Source of the DNA: Limosilactobacillus gorillae
Lineage (GTDB): Bacteria > Bacillota > Bacilli > Lactobacillales > Lactobacillaceae
DNA length: 64,000 nt
Assembly (NCBI RefSeq): GCF_001293735.1
Contig: NZ_BCAH01000018.1
Coordinates: forward strand, 1-64,000
Reading direction: 5' to 3'
Shown: positions 1 to 10,403 of the stretch, one piece after another
Layout: the number at the start of each line of letters is the position of its first letter
How positions within the stretch are numbered: the stretch's first letter is position 1
Translations under genes and position numbers: made by a program
Notes under the pieces: generated by a model
What the model saw: only the letters and a program-made list of their open reading frames with translations
Told to the model about the DNA's origin: nothing
Database searches by the model: none

Positions 1-7
1 TATATCA

Positions 8-106
8 TATTTAGATGTGAAAAAAGAAGCACCGTAATTGCTTGAGTGGGGGTTTTCCTCCCATCACTAAAGTGACGGGTATCCAGCCCATAATATATCA
101 ATGAAT
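8..106. other. Possible IS200/IS605-type end remnant
   Basis: No coding sequence is visible in the first 110 bases. A short imperfect hairpin (CCCATCAC, three A, GTGACGGG, around 60-79) resembles the end hairpin of IS200/IS605 transposons, and a similar but cleaner one occurs near 49,610. No transposase is in view. It could equally be an unrelated 3' UTR structure of the gene before the window, which from gene order would be expected to be rpoC. Confidence 0.25.
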
Positions 107-112
107 TAATGT

Positions 113-150
113 AAGGGCGCCGAACGGTTAATTAACTGTCCGGCGCCCTT
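113..150. terminator. Bidirectional hairpin terminator
   Basis: Perfect 10-bp arms AAGGGCGCCG (113-122) and CGGCGCCCTT (141-150) are followed by T-rich sequence on the plus strand. It lies ten bases beyond the stop of the minus-strand prepilin peptidase and probably ends that transcript and whatever enters from the left. Confidence 0.75.
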
Positions 151-159
151 ATTTAGTTG

Positions 160-825
160 CTAAATAATTATGGAGACGAGAAGTCCCAGTGATAAATAGG
201 GTAAGAAGGGAAGACGCTGATGGCGCCATAACTTAGGAGAAGTGAAGGCGAGGCCGCACCCGATTAGGACCGTTTGCCAGTAACAGCGCCAACCGCACAG
301 GACCAAAACTAAGACTAACCACTCGACATCACCTTGCCCGATCCCGTGGCTGAAGAGGGCGACCAGCAGTAATAAGCAGGTCACCAGCAGGTAGGCCCAG
401 AGGTTGGTGAAGGAGAAGGGGACAAGCACGATCATAGGTAAGGGGATGAGGCCGATTAGGGTTAGTGGGTTGATCCAGCAGGCGTACCAGTCAGTGGTGG
501 CCATGGTTAAAAGACTGCTTAAGACGACCAGGCAGGCGAGCCACTCTATTAAATCGCTAGGGGAATATAGGGTCAGCCAGGTTCCGCAGATAAGTTCACA
601 CCCGCTGGACCAGGGATCGATTCGCTGCCGGCACCAGTGGCAGCGGCCGCCTTGGATGGTAAAGCCAACCAAGGGAACTAACTGCCACCAGGCGAGGGGA
701 TGCTTGCAGTGGTCGCATAGGGAACGCGTGGTTAGGGGGCCTATTTGCAAGAGGTGGCGCTGAGTCATCGTGATGATAAAGGAAGCCAGGCAGGCGCCGA
801 TGATAAAGGTGATGAAGTGTTCCAT
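160..825 (-). CDS. comC: Prepilin peptidase (A24 family, ComC/PilD-like)
   Basis: A 221-residue polytopic membrane aspartic peptidase that would cut leader peptides from type IV pilin-like proteins, including the competence pseudopilins ComGC and related proteins. The N-terminal domain has a zinc site of two CxxC pairs (Cys37/Cys40 and Cys62/Cys65). The catalytic aspartates are in TTDWY (Asp112) and GQGD (Asp166). About six hydrophobic segments follow. The ATG at 825 is preceded by AGGAGGT, which fixes the start. It sits opposite the str operon, a position I recall for comC between rpoC and rpsL in lactobacilli. All active-site residues are present, so the enzyme looks functional; N-methylation activity cannot be judged. 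Confidence 0.88.
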   Translation of the reverse strand: MEHFITFIIGACLASFIITMTQRHLLQIGPLTTRSLCDHCKHPLAWWQLVPLVGFTIQGGRCHWCRQRIDPWSSGCELICGTWLTLYSPSDLIEWLACLVVLSSLLTMATTDWYACWINPLTLIGLIPLPMIVLVPFSFTNLWAYLLVTCLLLLVALFSHGIGQGDVEWLVLVLVLCGWRCYWQTVLIGCGLAFTSPKLWRHQRLPFLPYLSLGLLVSIII

Positions 826-892
826 GATAATACCTCCTGCCCATTAAGTACGTTAAAACCACGGGTTGTCACGAAATTACCCGGAGTTCTCG

Positions 893-921
893 TTGACTTT
901 GTGGAAATAGCATGGTACCTT
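893..921 (+). promoter_or_regulatory. Promoter of the str operon
   Basis: TTGACT (893-898), a 17-base spacer, then TACCTT (916-921). It is the best sigma-A match upstream of rpsL and leaves a leader of about 150 bases with GC-rich inverted segments. No known ribosomal leader was recognised in it. Confidence 0.6.
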
Positions 922-1076
922 AATAAAGGTGCTTTTTGAAGCAACGGATTAGTCTGTCGTTGGGCAGACGGCATGCGCAGCGATAGCACAAAAATGAATA
1001 GCATCCGGCACTTTTTTTTATTCCTAAAAAAGAACCGCCTGGATGTGTGGACTTAAATTAAGGAAGGGGAACAATT

Positions 1077-1490
1077 ATGCCTACCATTAACCAATTGGTT
1101 CGTAAGGGCCGCAAGAGCCACAAGGGTAAGTCAAAGTCACCTGCCCTGGGCTTTGTATACAACAGTTTTAAGAAGGAAGAAATCAAGAACCCGTCACCGC
1201 AAAAGCGTGGGGTTGCCACCCGTGTTGGGACGATGACGCCAAAGAAGCCTAACTCCGCCCTGCGGAAGTACGCTCGTGTGCGTTTATCCAACTTGATCGA
1301 AGTGACGGCTTACATTCCGGGGATTGGCCACAACCTTCAGGAACACTCCGTTGTCCTGATCCGTGGTGGTCGTGTTAAGGACCTTCCTGGGGTTCGTTAC
1401 CACATCATCCGTGGGACGCTTGATACCGCCGGTGTTGATGGCCGGATGCAAAGCCGTTCCAAGTACGGTGCTAAGAAGCCGAAGAAGTAA
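1077..1490 (+). CDS. rpsL: 30S ribosomal protein S12
   Basis: The 137-residue decoding-centre protein of the small subunit, the usual length for Firmicutes. The PNSALRK segment and the GGRVKDLPG loop are intact. Both lysines where streptomycin-resistance substitutions occur are lysine here, so the sequence looks like the drug-sensitive type. Ribosome binding site GGAAGGGGA precedes the ATG. First gene of the str operon, followed after 24 bases by rpsG. Confidence 0.98.
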   Translation: MPTINQLVRKGRKSHKGKSKSPALGFVYNSFKKEEIKNPSPQKRGVATRVGTMTPKKPNSALRKYARVRLSNLIEVTAYIPGIGHNLQEHSVVLIRGGRVKDLPGVRYHIIRGTLDTAGVDGRMQSRSKYGAKKPKK

Positions 1491-1514
1491 TCTTTTAATA
1501 GGAGGAATTAAGCA

Positions 1515-1985
1515 ATGCCACGTAAGGGACATGTAGCAAAGCCGGAAGTTTTACCGGATCCAATTTACAACTCAAAGCTGGTTACCAGCCTGATCAACCA
1601 CTTGATGCTTGACGGTAAGCGCGGGACCGCTTCTAAGATCCTCTACCAAGCCCTTGACCAAATCAAGGAACAAACTGGTAACGACCCGATCGAAGTGTTT
1701 GAACAAGCAATGGAAAACATCAAGCCGGCCCTTGAAGTTAAGGCACGCCGGATTGGTGGTTCTAACTACCAAGTGCCGATCGAAGTTCGTCCAGACCGTC
1801 AACGGACGCTGGCACTTCGTTGGCTCGTGCAATACGCACGTCTTCGTGGGGAACACACGATGGTAGAACGTCTTTCTGGCGAAATCATCGATGCTTCCAA
1901 CAACACTGGTGCTTCCATCAAGAAGAAGGAAGACACCTTGCGGATGGCCGAAGCTAACCGGGCCTTCGCACACTACCGCTGGTAA
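1515..1985 (+). CDS. rpsG: 30S ribosomal protein S7
   Basis: A 156-residue 16S rRNA-binding protein that nucleates assembly of the small-subunit head. Length and motifs ([15 protein letters not shown] at the N-terminus, [12 protein letters not shown] in the middle, AFAHYRW at the end) are typical. In E. coli it autoregulates the str operon, but no such site can be shown here. AGGAGG lies just upstream of the ATG. A hairpin follows before fusA. Confidence 0.98.
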   Translation: MPRKGHVAKPEVLPDPIYNSKLVTSLINHLMLDGKRGTASKILYQALDQIKEQTGNDPIEVFEQAMENIKPALEVKARRIGGSNYQVPIEVRPDRQRTLALRWLVQYARLRGEHTMVERLSGEIIDASNNTGASIKKKEDTLRMAEANRAFAHYRW

Positions 1986-2029
1986 GTTAGCGGTTTGAAA
2001 CTAGTCTTTAAACTAGTTACAATATATGA

Positions 2030-2067
2030 GGGGTGACGGCGGAAACTCCACTCGTCACCCCTTTTTC
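2030..2067 (+). terminator. Hairpin between rpsG and fusA
   Basis: Arms GGGGTGACG (2030-2038) and CGTCACCCC (2053-2061) followed by TTTTTCT. It has the form of an intrinsic terminator, but fusA follows only 40 bases later with no obvious new promoter. It probably acts as a partial attenuator setting the ratio of EF-G to S12/S7. Confidence 0.7.
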
Positions 2068-2108
2068 TAAAAACAATAACACACGCACGGAAGGAGAACA
2101 CTTTTAAG

Positions 2109-4193
2109 ATGGCTAACAAGCGTGAATACCCTCTTGAAAAGACCCGTAACATTGGGATCATGGCTCACATCGATGCTGGTAAGACGACCGCCACTGAACG
2201 GATTTTGTACTACACCGGTAAGATTCACAAGATTGGTGAAACTCACGATGGTGCTTCACAAATGGACTGGATGGAAGAAGAAAAGGAACGTGGGATCACG
2301 ATCACTTCTGCCGCTACCACGGCCGTTTGGAAGGACACTCGGATTAACATCATCGATACCCCAGGTCACGTTGACTTCACTGTCGAAGTTGAACGGGCCC
2401 TCCGGGTTCTTGACGGTGCCGTAACGGTTCTTGATGCCCAAGCCGGTGTTGAACCACAAACCGAAACCGTTTGGCGTCAAGCCGACGACTTCAATGTTCC
2501 GCGGCTGGTCTTTGCTAATAAGATGGATAAGATGGGGGCTGACTTCGACTACTCCGTTAAGACCATCGAGGAACGCCTGAACGTTACTCCGCTTCCAATC
2601 CAAATGCCAATTGGTGCCGAAGACGAATTCGCTGGTGTTATCGACCTCGTTAAGATGGTTGCTTACATCTACGACGAAGACAAGCTCGGCAAGAACTGGG
2701 ACACTGTTGAAATCCCAGCCGACATGAAGGACGAAGCTGAAAGCCGTCACGATGCAATGATCGAAACGTTGGCTGACGTAAACGACGACATCATGGAAAA
2801 GTACCTTGAAGGTGCTGAAATTTCCGTTGATGAAATCAAGGCTGCCATCCGTCAAGCAACTCTGAACCAAGAACTCTTCCCTGTATTGGCTGGTTCTGCC
2901 TACAAGGATAAGGGGATCCAAATGATGCTTGACGCTGTCTTGGACTACCTGCCGTCTCCAGTTGATGTAAAGCCATTCGTTGCTCACGACGAAGAAGGTA
3001 ACGCCATTGAACTGACTGCCGGCGATGACAAGCCATTCGCCGCTTTGGCCTTCAAGATTGCCACTGACCCATTCGTTGGTCGTTTGACTTTCCTGCGGGT
3101 TTACACTGGTTCCCTTCAATCCGGTTCTTACGTTTTGAACGCCACGAAGGGCAAGCGTGAACGGATTGGTCGTCTGCTTCAAATGCACTCCAACCAACAA
3201 AACGAAATCCCAGAAGTCTTCTCTGGTGATATCGCCGCTGCTATCGGTCTGAAGAACACCACCACTGGTGACTCCTTGACCGACCCAGACCACCCACTGC
3301 AACTTGAATCCATGGACTTCCCAGAACCAGTTATCCAGGTTTCTGTTGAACCAAAGTCCAAGGCTGACCAAGACAAGATGGACAAGGGTCTGCAAAAGCT
3401 GGCTGAAGAAGACCCAACCTTCAAGGCTGAAACGAACCCAGAAACTGGTGAAACGCTGATCGCCGGGATGGGTGAACTTCACTTGGACATCATCGTTGAA
3501 CGTCTTCGCCGTGAATTTAACGCTGAAGTAACGGTTGGTAAGCCACAAGTTTCCTACCGTGAAGCCCTCACGAAGCAAGTTTCTGCTCAAGGGAAGTTTG
3601 TTCGTCAGTCTGGTGGTAAGGGTCAATACGGGGACGTATGGATCGAATTTACGCCGCTGGAAGAAGGGGCTGGCTTCGAATTCGAAGACGCCATTGTCGG
3701 TGGGGTTGTTCCGCGTGAATACATCCCAGCCGTTGAACAAGGTCTGAAGGAAGCAATGGAAAATGGTGTTCTTGCCGGTTACCCATTGGTTGACCTTCAC
3801 GCTAAGCTTTACGATGGTTCTTACCACGAAGTCGACTCCTCTGAAGCTGCCTTCAAGGTTGCCGCTTCCTTAGCATTACGTAACGCCGCTCCTAAGGGTG
3901 GTGCCGTAATCCTTGAACCAATCATGAAGGTTGACATCGTTGCCCCAGAAGACAACCTGGGTGATGTTATGGGTCACGTTACCGCTCGTCGTGGTTCGAT
4001 CGACGGGATGGAAGAACGTGGGAACGCTCAATTGGTTCACTCTTACGTTCCGCTGTCCGAAATGTTTGGTTACGCAACGACCCTTCGTTCCGCAACCCAA
4101 GGACGTGGTACCTTCACGATGACCTTCGACCACTACTCTGCTGTGCCGAAGTCCATCCAGGAAGAAATCATTGAAAAGAACGGTGGCAAGTAA
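2109..4193 (+). CDS. fusA: Translation elongation factor G
   Basis: A 694-residue GTPase that drives translocation of tRNA and mRNA through the ribosome and helps recycle ribosomes. The P-loop AHIDAGKT is at residues 19-26, DTPGH is the G3 motif and NKMD the G4 motif. Domains II-V follow at full length, with the usual [12 protein letters not shown] and GHVTARRG segments. The ATG is preceded by GGAGA. Third gene of the str operon and closed by a strong terminator. No tuf gene follows, so EF-Tu must be encoded elsewhere. Confidence 0.98.
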   Translation: MANKREYPLEKTRNIGIMAHIDAGKTTATERILYYTGKIHKIGETHDGASQMDWMEEEKERGITITSAATTAVWKDTRINIIDTPGHVDFTVEVERALRVLDGAVTVLDAQAGVEPQTETVWRQADDFNVPRLVFANKMDKMGADFDYSVKTIEERLNVTPLPIQMPIGAEDEFAGVIDLVKMVAYIYDEDKLGKNWDTVEIPADMKDEAESRHDAMIETLADVNDDIMEKYLEGAEISVDEIKAAIRQATLNQELFPVLAGSAYKDKGIQMMLDAVLDYLPSPVDVKPFVAHDEEGNAIELTAGDDKPFAALAFKIATDPFVGRLTFLRVYTGSLQSGSYVLNATKGKRERIGRLLQMHSNQQNEIPEVFSGDIAAAIGLKNTTTGDSLTDPDHPLQLESMDFPEPVIQVSVEPKSKADQDKMDKGLQKLAEEDPTFKAETNPETGETLIAGMGELHLDIIVERLRREFNAEVTVGKPQVSYREALTKQVSAQGKFVRQSGGKGQYGDVWIEFTPLEEGAGFEFEDAIVGGVVPREYIPAVEQGLKEAMENGVLAGYPLVDLHAKLYDGSYHEVDSSEAAFKVAASLALRNAAPKGGAVILEPIMKVDIVAPEDNLGDVMGHVTARRGSIDGMEERGNAQLVHSYVPLSEMFGYATTLRSATQGRGTFTMTFDHYSAVPKSIQEEIIEKNGGK

Positions 4194-4213
4194 TTAACTT
4201 GAATCACTAATTA

Positions 4214-4249
4214 AACAGGTGCCGATTTCCGGCACCTGTTTTTTTTTAA
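4214..4249 (+). terminator. Terminator of the str operon
   Basis: Arms AACAGGTGCC (4214-4223) and GGCACCTGTT (4231-4240) followed by eight more T residues; a textbook rho-independent terminator. Confidence 0.9.
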
Positions 4250-4300
4250 TAAATAAATGGGTGGCGAAACCACTTTCTTGAAAATAATCCCATAAAATCC

Positions 4301-4329
4301 TTGCTACACCAGGCTTTTTCCTGTATTAT
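4301..4329 (+). promoter_or_regulatory. Promoter of the S10-spc-alpha cluster
   Basis: TTGCTA (4301-4306), 17 bases, TATTAT (4324-4329). It starts a leader of about 160 bases before rpsJ with several GC-rich inverted segments (for example around 4400-4450). Long S10 leaders that mediate L4 feedback are known in other bacteria; whether this one does so is not visible. Confidence 0.75.
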
Positions 4330-4496
4330 AGAAAAGTGCTTGAGTAAATGAGGGGTAAAGTATCGCCCCCGTAAGGATCTCAGCATTAAGGCGATGAAGT
4401 GGAAGGTTGCGACACACCCGGCCGCTTTGCCACAGGATGTGGCGGTAATTTCCATGGAGCTAGTCATATTTCAAATTTGACGAAGGAGGGAACACA

Positions 4497-4805
4497 ATGG
4501 CAAACCAAAAGATTCGTATTCGTTTAAAGGCTTACGAACACCGCGTTTTGGATGAATCAGCAGACAAGATTGTTGAAAGTGCAAAGCGGACTGGTGCTCA
4601 AGTAGCAGGCCCGATTCCGTTACCTACTGAACGGACTCTTTACACGGTGATTCGTTCACCGCACAAGTTCAAGAAGTCTCGGGAACAATTCGAAATGCGC
4701 ACGCACAAGCGTCTGATCGACATCATCGACCCAACCCCTAAGACGGTTGATTCTTTGATGAAGCTCGATCTGCCAAGTGGTGTTGACATCGAAATCAAGC
4801 TTTAA
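4497..4805 (+). CDS. rpsJ: 30S ribosomal protein S10
   Basis: A 102-residue head protein of the small subunit (also NusE, a partner of NusB and NusG in antitermination). The [14 protein letters not shown] start and the RTHKRLIDI segment are characteristic, and the length is standard. AGGAGGG precedes the ATG. First gene of the S10 cluster, downstream of a long leader. Confidence 0.98.
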   Translation: MANQKIRIRLKAYEHRVLDESADKIVESAKRTGAQVAGPIPLPTERTLYTVIRSPHKFKKSREQFEMRTHKRLIDIIDPTPKTVDSLMKLDLPSGVDIEIKL

Positions 4806-4856
4806 TTAAAAACTTAAAAACAAATAAAAAAATCAAATTAAATTGGAGGTGTACTC

Positions 4857-5519
4857 ATGACCAAAGGAATCTTAGGTAAGAAGGTTGGGATGACTCAAGT
4901 CTTCACTGACAACGGTGAATTGGTTCCAGTTACTGTTATCGACGTAACGCCAAACGTTGTTATGCAAGTTAAGACCCTTGAAAATGACGGTTACAACGCC
5001 GTTCAACTTGGGTTCGAAGACAAGCGCGAAGTCTTGAGCAACAAGCCTGAACAAGGTCATGCAGCAAAGGCTAACACGACTCCTAAGCGCTTCATCGGTG
5101 AAATCCGCGACGCTGAATTAGGAGACGACATTAAGGTTGGGGATAAGGTAGCAGCCGATATTTTCGCAGAAGGCGAAACGGTTGACGTTACTGGTATCAC
5201 CAAGGGTCATGGTTACCAAGGTAACATCCACAAGGATGGTCAACGTCGGGGCCCAATGGCTCACGGTTCTCGTTACCACCGTCGCCCAGGTTCACTTGGT
5301 GCCATCATCAACCACGTGTTCAAGGGTAAGAAGTTGCCAGGTCGGATGGGTAACAACACCCGGACCATGCAACACCTACGGATCGTCAAGGTCGACACCG
5401 AAAACAACGTACTCTTAATCAAGGGGAACGTTCCTGGTGCTAACAAGTCCTTTGTTACGATCAAGAACTCCGTTAAGGCTAACACCAAGAAGAGCCTTAG
5501 CAAGCAATCCAACAAGTAA
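4857..5519 (+). CDS. rplC: 50S ribosomal protein L3
   Basis: 220 residues. It binds near the 3' end of 23S rRNA and its long loop reaches the peptidyl transferase centre. [14 protein letters not shown] at the N-terminus and the [13 protein letters not shown] loop are diagnostic. The C-terminus is lysine-rich ([12 protein letters not shown]), a little longer than in E. coli but normal for lactobacilli. Strong GGAGGT site before the ATG at 4857. Confidence 0.98.
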   Translation: MTKGILGKKVGMTQVFTDNGELVPVTVIDVTPNVVMQVKTLENDGYNAVQLGFEDKREVLSNKPEQGHAAKANTTPKRFIGEIRDAELGDDIKVGDKVAADIFAEGETVDVTGITKGHGYQGNIHKDGQRRGPMAHGSRYHRRPGSLGAIINHVFKGKKLPGRMGNNTRTMQHLRIVKVDTENNVLLIKGNVPGANKSFVTIKNSVKANTKKSLSKQSNK

Positions 5520-5537
5520 GAAAGGAGGAAGTAATCA

Positions 5538-6161
5538 ATGACTAGTGTTGCATTATTCAAGCAAGACGGTAGTCAAAACGGCACCGTTGAACTGAACGAC
5601 AGCATCTTCGCTGTTGAAGCAAACGAATCCGCTGAATTCGATGCTATTCTTCGTCAACGCGCTTCTATGCGTCAAGGTACTCACGCCGTTAAGAACCGTT
5701 CTGCTGTTCGCGGTGGTGGGAAAAAGCCGTGGCGTCAAAAGGGGACTGGTCGTGCCCGTCAAGGTTCCATTCGCGCACCTCAATTCCGTGGCGGTGGGAT
5801 CGTCTTTGGCCCAACCCCTCGTTCCTACAACTACGCATTACCACGTAAGGTTCGTCAATTGGCCATCAAGTCAGCCCTTTCCCAAAAGGTTGCTAACGAC
5901 AAGTTCGTTGTTGTTGATGGGTTAAACTTTGACGCACCGAAGACGAAGGAATTCGCTGGTGTAATGAACAACCTTAAGGTTAACGAAAAGGTCTTGATTG
6001 TCGTTACTGACGAAGATAAGAATGCACAATTATCAGCACGCAACCTGCCTAAGGCAACTGTTGTGACTCCTGCTGGTGTGAACATCTTGAACGTCGTTGA
6101 CGCACAAAAGATCATCATTACCCAGTCAGCTCTTTCTCAAGTAGAGGAGGTGCTCGCATAA
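5538..6161 (+). CDS. rplD: 50S ribosomal protein L4
   Basis: A 207-residue exit-tunnel protein whose extended loop ([16 protein letters not shown], residues about 62-77) forms part of the macrolide-contacting constriction. The loop is unaltered compared with the usual sequence. In E. coli L4 also represses the S10 operon. AGGAGG before the ATG. Its stop overlaps the rplW start by one base (TAATG), which implies translational coupling. Confidence 0.98.
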   Translation: MTSVALFKQDGSQNGTVELNDSIFAVEANESAEFDAILRQRASMRQGTHAVKNRSAVRGGGKKPWRQKGTGRARQGSIRAPQFRGGGIVFGPTPRSYNYALPRKVRQLAIKSALSQKVANDKFVVVDGLNFDAPKTKEFAGVMNNLKVNEKVLIVVTDEDKNAQLSARNLPKATVVTPAGVNILNVVDAQKIIITQSALSQVEEVLA

Positions 6162-6454
6162 TGGAAGCACGCGACATTATTTTACGTCCAGTTATTACGG
6201 AAGCCTCCACGGCTGCCATGGACAACAAGCGTTACACGTTCGACGTTGATTTACGAGCAACTAAGACGCAAGTCAAGAACGCCGTTGAAGAAATCTTCGA
6301 CGTTAAGGTTGTTAAGGTTAACATCATGAACGTTAAGGGAAAGCAAAAGCGCCAAGGCCGCTACGTCGGCTACACGAAGCGTCGTCGCAAGGCGATCGTT
6401 CAGCTTTCTGCTGATTCCAAGGAAATCAAGTTATTCGGCGACGATAACGAATAA
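6161..6454 (+). CDS. rplW: 50S ribosomal protein L23
   Basis: 97 residues. It lies at the tunnel exit, where trigger factor and SRP dock. The [13 protein letters not shown] start and the [19 protein letters not shown] basic segment are typical. It overlaps rplD by one base, and its ribosome binding site (GAGGAGGTG) lies inside the end of rplD. Confidence 0.98.
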   Translation: MEARDIILRPVITEASTAAMDNKRYTFDVDLRATKTQVKNAVEEIFDVKVVKVNIMNVKGKQKRQGRYVGYTKRRRKAIVQLSADSKEIKLFGDDNE

Positions 6455-6479
6455 ATCTAGCGGATAGGAGGAAAACACA

Positions 6480-7325
6480 GTGGGAATTCGCAAATACAAG
6501 GGCACCACTAACGGACGCCGTAATATGAACGGTTACGACTTCGCGGAAATCACGAAGACGACGCCGGAAAAGTCATTACTGGCTCCGCTCAAGCACACTG
6601 CTGGTCGTAACAATGCCGGTAAGATGACCGTTCGTCACCGTGGTGGTGGTACGAAGCGTCAATACCGGATTATCGACTTCAAGCGAATCAAGGATGATGT
6701 TCCAGCAACTGTTAAGGCCATTGAATACGACCCGAACCGTACTGCTAACATTGCATTGCTTGGTTACGCTGACGGGACTAAGTCTTACATCCTTGCACCA
6801 AAGGGTCTTAAGGTTGGGATGACTGTTCAATCCGGTCCCGATGCTGACATCAAGGTTGGTAACACGCTGCCGCTGAAGAACATTCCAGTTGGTACTGTTA
6901 TCCACAACATCGAACTTAAGCCGGGTAAGGGTGGTCAATTGACTCGTTCTGCCGGTACTTCTGCTCAACTTCTTGGTAAGGAAGAAAAGTACGTCTTGGT
7001 ACGTCTCTCTTCCGGTGAAGTTCGGATGATCCTGGCTGCTTGCCGGGCAACGATTGGTTCGATCGGTAACGATGAACACGGTCTGCTTGTTAAGGGTAAG
7101 GCTGGTCGTTCCCGTTACGCAGGTCAACGTCCTCACGTTCGTGGTTCTGTTATGAACCCTAACGATCACCCACATGGTGGTGGTGAAGGTAAGGCTCCAG
7201 TTGGTTTACCATCTCCACTCTCCCCATGGGGTAAGAAGACTGTTGGTAAGAAGACTCGTTCACACAAGGCTCGTTCCAACAAGTTCATTGTTCGTGGGCG
7301 TAAGCGTGGTCCACACACGCGTTAA
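6480..7325 (+). CDS. rplB: 50S ribosomal protein L2
   Basis: A 281-residue core 23S rRNA-binding protein needed for subunit joining and peptidyl transfer. The C-terminal segment [15 protein letters not shown] carries the conserved histidine region. The start is GTG at 6480 after ATAGGAGG; protein [14 protein letters not shown]. Full length, no irregularities. Confidence 0.98.
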   Translation: MGIRKYKGTTNGRRNMNGYDFAEITKTTPEKSLLAPLKHTAGRNNAGKMTVRHRGGGTKRQYRIIDFKRIKDDVPATVKAIEYDPNRTANIALLGYADGTKSYILAPKGLKVGMTVQSGPDADIKVGNTLPLKNIPVGTVIHNIELKPGKGGQLTRSAGTSAQLLGKEEKYVLVRLSSGEVRMILAACRATIGSIGNDEHGLLVKGKAGRSRYAGQRPHVRGSVMNPNDHPHGGGEGKAPVGLPSPLSPWGKKTVGKKTRSHKARSNKFIVRGRKRGPHTR

Positions 7326-7365
7326 TCACTCATAAATCGTCAAATACCCGAGAGGAGGTACAAAA

Positions 7366-7647
7366 ATGGGTCGTAGTTTAAAGAAGGGACCTTTTGCAGA
7401 TGCTTCTTTATTAAAGAAGGTTGAAGCTCAAGCAGATAGCGACAAGAAGACCGTCATTAAGACCTGGTCACGTCGGTCCACGATCTTCCCGAGCTTTATC
7501 GGATACACGTTCGCAGTATATGATGGTCGTAAGCACGTGCCAGTTTACGTACAAGAAGACATGGTTGGTCACAAGCTTGGTGAATTCGTACCAACGCGGA
7601 CTTTCCGCGGTCATGCTGCCGATGACAAGAAGACTGGTCGTAAGTAA
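7366..7647 (+). CDS. rpsS: 30S ribosomal protein S19
   Basis: 93 residues. It pairs with S13 in the small-subunit head next to the A-site tRNA. The [11 protein letters not shown] start and the [16 protein letters not shown] segment are diagnostic. AGAGGAGGT precedes the ATG. Next gene rplV follows after 16 bases. Confidence 0.98.
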   Translation: MGRSLKKGPFADASLLKKVEAQADSDKKTVIKTWSRRSTIFPSFIGYTFAVYDGRKHVPVYVQEDMVGHKLGEFVPTRTFRGHAADDKKTGRK

Positions 7648-7663
7648 AGGAGGGAATTGATTA

Positions 7664-8011
7664 ATGGCTGAAAACGTTACTTCAGCTAAGGCAACTGCTA
7701 AGATGGTCCGTGTATCATCTCGCAAGGTGCGCCTGGTGCTTGACACCATCCGTAACAAGTCCGTTGCCGAAGCATTTGCTATTCTGAAGTTCACTCCAAA
7801 CGGAGCAGCTTCAGACGTCGAAAAAGTTTTGAAATCTGCTGTTGCAAACGCTGAAAACAACTTTGACCTGGACCAAGCATCCTTGGTTGTAAGCGAAGCC
7901 TTTGCTAACGAAGGACCAACCTTAAAGCGGTTCCGTCCACGCGCCAAGGGTTCTGCTTCTCCAATTAACAAGCGGACCAGTCACATCACAGTGGTTGTTG
8001 CAGAAAAGTAG
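7664..8011 (+). CDS. rplV: 50S ribosomal protein L22
   Basis: 115 residues. Its beta-hairpin lines the exit tunnel opposite L4. The [15 protein letters not shown] segment and the C-terminal hairpin with [14 protein letters not shown] are typical and show no insertion of the kind seen in macrolide-resistant mutants. AGGAGGG site; the gene ends 12 bases before rpsC. Confidence 0.98.
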   Translation: MAENVTSAKATAKMVRVSSRKVRLVLDTIRNKSVAEAFAILKFTPNGAASDVEKVLKSAVANAENNFDLDQASLVVSEAFANEGPTLKRFRPRAKGSASPINKRTSHITVVVAEK

Positions 8012-8023
8012 GAGGAATGAATA

Positions 8024-8683
8024 GTGGGTCAAAAGATTAATCCTAATGGTTTCCGTGTTGGGGTCATTCGCGACTGGACTGCTAAGTGGTACGCAGACAA
8101 GAACTACGCCGCTTACCTGAACGAAGACCTTCGGATCCGTAAATACATCGAAAAGCGACTTGCTGACGCCTCTGTATCAACCGTGGAAATTGAACGTGCT
8201 GCTAACCGCGTCAACGTTTCAATTCACACTGCCAAGCCAGGGATGGTTATTGGTAAGGGTGGTTCAGAAGTTGAAGCACTTCGTAAGGAACTCAACAAGC
8301 TGACCAACAAGCGGGTACACATCAACGTGGTTGAAATTAAGAAGCCAGACCTTGATGCACACCTGGTTGGGGAAAGCGTTGCTGAACAACTTGAAAACCG
8401 GATTGCATTCCGTCGTGCGATGCGTGGTGCCATGCAACGTGCTATGCGTGCCGGTGCCAAGGGGATCAAGATTCAAGTTGCCGGCCGTCTGAACGGTGCC
8501 GACATGTCTCGGATCGAATCCTACTCTGATGGGACTGTTCCTCTGCACACGCTTCGCGCTGATATCGACTACTCCTGGGATGAAGCACACACCACTTACG
8601 GGGTACTTGGGATCAAGACCTGGATCTACCGTGGTGAAATTCTCCCAGCTAAGAAGAATAACGCAGCTAAGGGAGGGAACTAA
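8024..8683 (+). CDS. rpsC: 30S ribosomal protein S3
   Basis: 219 residues. Part of the mRNA entry tunnel, with helicase-like contact to mRNA. The KH domain motif VIGKGGSEV lies near residue 75. Start GTG at 8024 behind AGGAGG gives [13 protein letters not shown], the canonical N-terminus. Normal length. Confidence 0.98.
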   Translation: MGQKINPNGFRVGVIRDWTAKWYADKNYAAYLNEDLRIRKYIEKRLADASVSTVEIERAANRVNVSIHTAKPGMVIGKGGSEVEALRKELNKLTNKRVHINVVEIKKPDLDAHLVGESVAEQLENRIAFRRAMRGAMQRAMRAGAKGIKIQVAGRLNGADMSRIESYSDGTVPLHTLRADIDYSWDEAHTTYGVLGIKTWIYRGEILPAKKNNAAKGGN

Positions 8684-8686
8684 AAC

Positions 8687-9121
8687 ATGCTAGTACCAAA
8701 GCGAGTAAAGCACCGTAAGATTCAACGCGGTAAGATGCGTGGGGAAGCTAAGGGTGGCAAGACCGTTACTTTTGGTGAATACGGTCTGCAAGCTCTCGAT
8801 TCCCACTGGATTTCTAACCGTCAGATCGAAGCCGCTCGTATTGCCATGACGCGTTACATGAAGCGTGGTGGTAAGGTTTGGATCAAGATCTTCCCACACC
8901 TTTCTTACACTAGTAAGGGTGTTGGTACCCGGATGGGTAACGGGAAGGGTGCTCCTGAAGGTTGGGTAGCCCCTGTTAAGCGCATGAAGGTTATGTTCGA
9001 AGTTGCTGGGGTTCCTGAAGAAGTTGCCCGTGAAGCTCTTCGTCTTGCCGGTAACAAGTTGCCAGTTCGCACTAAGATCGTTAAGCGTGAGGAAGTAGGT
9101 GGACAATCTAATGAAGACTAA
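8687..9121 (+). CDS. rplP: 50S ribosomal protein L16
   Basis: 144 residues. It contacts A-site tRNA and organises the 23S rRNA core. [15 protein letters not shown] and the [13 protein letters not shown] loop are diagnostic; the loop arginine region targeted by RoxA-type hydroxylation elsewhere is conserved. AGGGAGG upstream lies in the end of rpsC. The end overlaps rpmC by 11 bases. Confidence 0.98.
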   Translation: MLVPKRVKHRKIQRGKMRGEAKGGKTVTFGEYGLQALDSHWISNRQIEAARIAMTRYMKRGGKVWIKIFPHLSYTSKGVGTRMGNGKGAPEGWVAPVKRMKVMFEVAGVPEEVAREALRLAGNKLPVRTKIVKREEVGGQSNED

Positions 9122-9317
9122 AGATTACGTACAAGAACTGAATGGATTAACCACTGAGCAATTGCTAAACCGTGAGAAGGAATTGAAGGAACAATTGTTT
9201 AACTTACGTTTCCAATTAGCAACCGGCCAGTTGGAAAACACTGCAAGCCTTAAGACTGTTCGCAAGAACATTGCACGGGTTAAGACGGTTCTTCGCCAAC
9301 AAGAATTAAACAACTAG
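9111..9317 (+). CDS. rpmC: 50S ribosomal protein L29
   Basis: 68 residues, a small helical-hairpin protein at the tunnel exit. I place the start at the ATG at 9111 rather than the in-frame GTG at 9099, because the AGGTGG at 9097-9102 is then correctly spaced and the product begins [13 protein letters not shown] as usual. It overlaps the end of rplP by 11 bases. Confidence 0.95.
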   Translation: MKTKDYVQELNGLTTEQLLNREKELKEQLFNLRFQLATGQLENTASLKTVRKNIARVKTVLRQQELNN

Positions 9318-9339
9318 AATACGAAAAGGAGGATTACGC

Positions 9340-9606
9340 ATGAGTGACGAACGTAATGCACGTAAGGTGTACCAAGGTCGCGTTGTTTCTGACAAGATGG
9401 ACAAGACGATCACGGTCGTAATTGACACCTACAAGAGTGCACCGATCTACGGTAAGCGGGTTAAGTACTCCAAGAAGTACTACGCTCACGACGCTAACAA
9501 CGAAGCCCACGTTGGTGATACTGTTCAAATCATGGAAACGCGGCCGCTGTCTGCTAAGAAGCGTTTCCGGCTTGTTAAGGTCGTAGAAAAGGCTGTTATC
9601 TTATAA
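9340..9606 (+). CDS. rpsQ: 30S ribosomal protein S17
   Basis: 88 residues, an OB-fold primary 16S rRNA binder. The [16 protein letters not shown] segment and the C-terminal [12 protein letters not shown] are diagnostic. AAAGGAGG precedes the ATG. Normal length. Confidence 0.97.
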   Translation: MSDERNARKVYQGRVVSDKMDKTITVVIDTYKSAPIYGKRVKYSKKYYAHDANNEAHVGDTVQIMETRPLSAKKRFRLVKVVEKAVIL

Positions 9607-9664
9607 TACAAACCTTAAATTCGTATTCTAATTCTTATTTATAGACGGAAGGAGGACACTAACC

Positions 9665-10033
9665 GTGATTCAACAAGAAAGTCGGTTGAAGGTCGCAGAT
9701 AACTCTGGTGCCCGCGAAATCCTGGTCATCAAGATTTTGGGTGGTTCCCGTGTTAAGACCGGTAATATTGGTGACATTATTGTTGCTACTGTAAAACAAG
9801 CAACACCAGGTGGCGTTGTCAAAAAGGGTGACGTGGTAAAGGCCGTTGTCGTACGGACTAAGCATGGCCTTCACCGTAAGGATGGCTCCTACATCAAGTT
9901 CGATGAAAACGCAGCTGTTTTGATCAACAACGACAAGAGCCCAAAGGGTACTCGTATTTTTGGCCCAATCGCTCGTGAGTTACGTGACGATGACTACATG
10001 AAGATCATCTCACTGGCCCCAGAAGTTCTGTAA
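9665..10033 (+). CDS. rplN: 50S ribosomal protein L14
   Basis: 122 residues, at the subunit interface, forming bridges to 16S rRNA and the binding site of RsfS. Start GTG at 9665 after GGAAGGAGG gives [16 protein letters not shown], the standard N-terminus. [14 protein letters not shown]-type C-terminus (here [15 protein letters not shown]). Confidence 0.98.
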   Translation: MIQQESRLKVADNSGAREILVIKILGGSRVKTGNIGDIIVATVKQATPGGVVKKGDVVKAVVVRTKHGLHRKDGSYIKFDENAAVLINNDKSPKGTRIFGPIARELRDDDYMKIISLAPEVL

Positions 10034-10065
10034 AGATTACCAAAAATAAGGAGGTGCACTACCAC

Positions 10066-10374
10066 ATGTTTTTAAAGACAGGTGACAAAGTTCGCGTCAT
10101 CACCGGTAAGGACAAGGGTCAAGAAGGTACGATCAAGAAGACCTTCGCCAAGGAAAACCGGGTGATCGTTGAAGGTGTTAACATGATCAAGAAACACCAA
10201 AAGCCAAGTAACATGAGCCCTAACGGCGGGATCATTGACACTGAAGCGCCAATCAATGCTTCAAACGTGATGCTGCTTGACCCATCAACCAACGAACCAA
10301 CTCGTGTTGGTTTTGCAGTCGTTGATGGCAAGAAGGTTCGGGTTGCCAAGAAGTCTGGCAAGCAAATCGACTAA
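10066..10374 (+). CDS. rplX: 50S ribosomal protein L24
   Basis: 102 residues, an assembly-initiator protein with a KOW motif ([18 protein letters not shown]). The ATG at 10066 is chosen over the upstream GTG at 10054 because that GTG is part of the ribosome binding site AAGGAGGTG. Product begins [11 protein letters not shown]. Confidence 0.96.
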   Translation: MFLKTGDKVRVITGKDKGQEGTIKKTFAKENRVIVEGVNMIKKHQKPSNMSPNGGIIDTEAPINASNVMLLDPSTNEPTRVGFAVVDGKKVRVAKKSGKQID

Positions 10375-10403
10375 TCATTAGCGAAAGGAGGAACAATCTT
10401 CTT

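Noticed and set aside
2256-3827. Long open frame of 523 codons on the minus strand inside fusA
   Set aside because: It lies entirely opposite a highly expressed, codon-biased gene, has no ribosome binding site and no recognisable motif; such shadows are common opposite biased genes.
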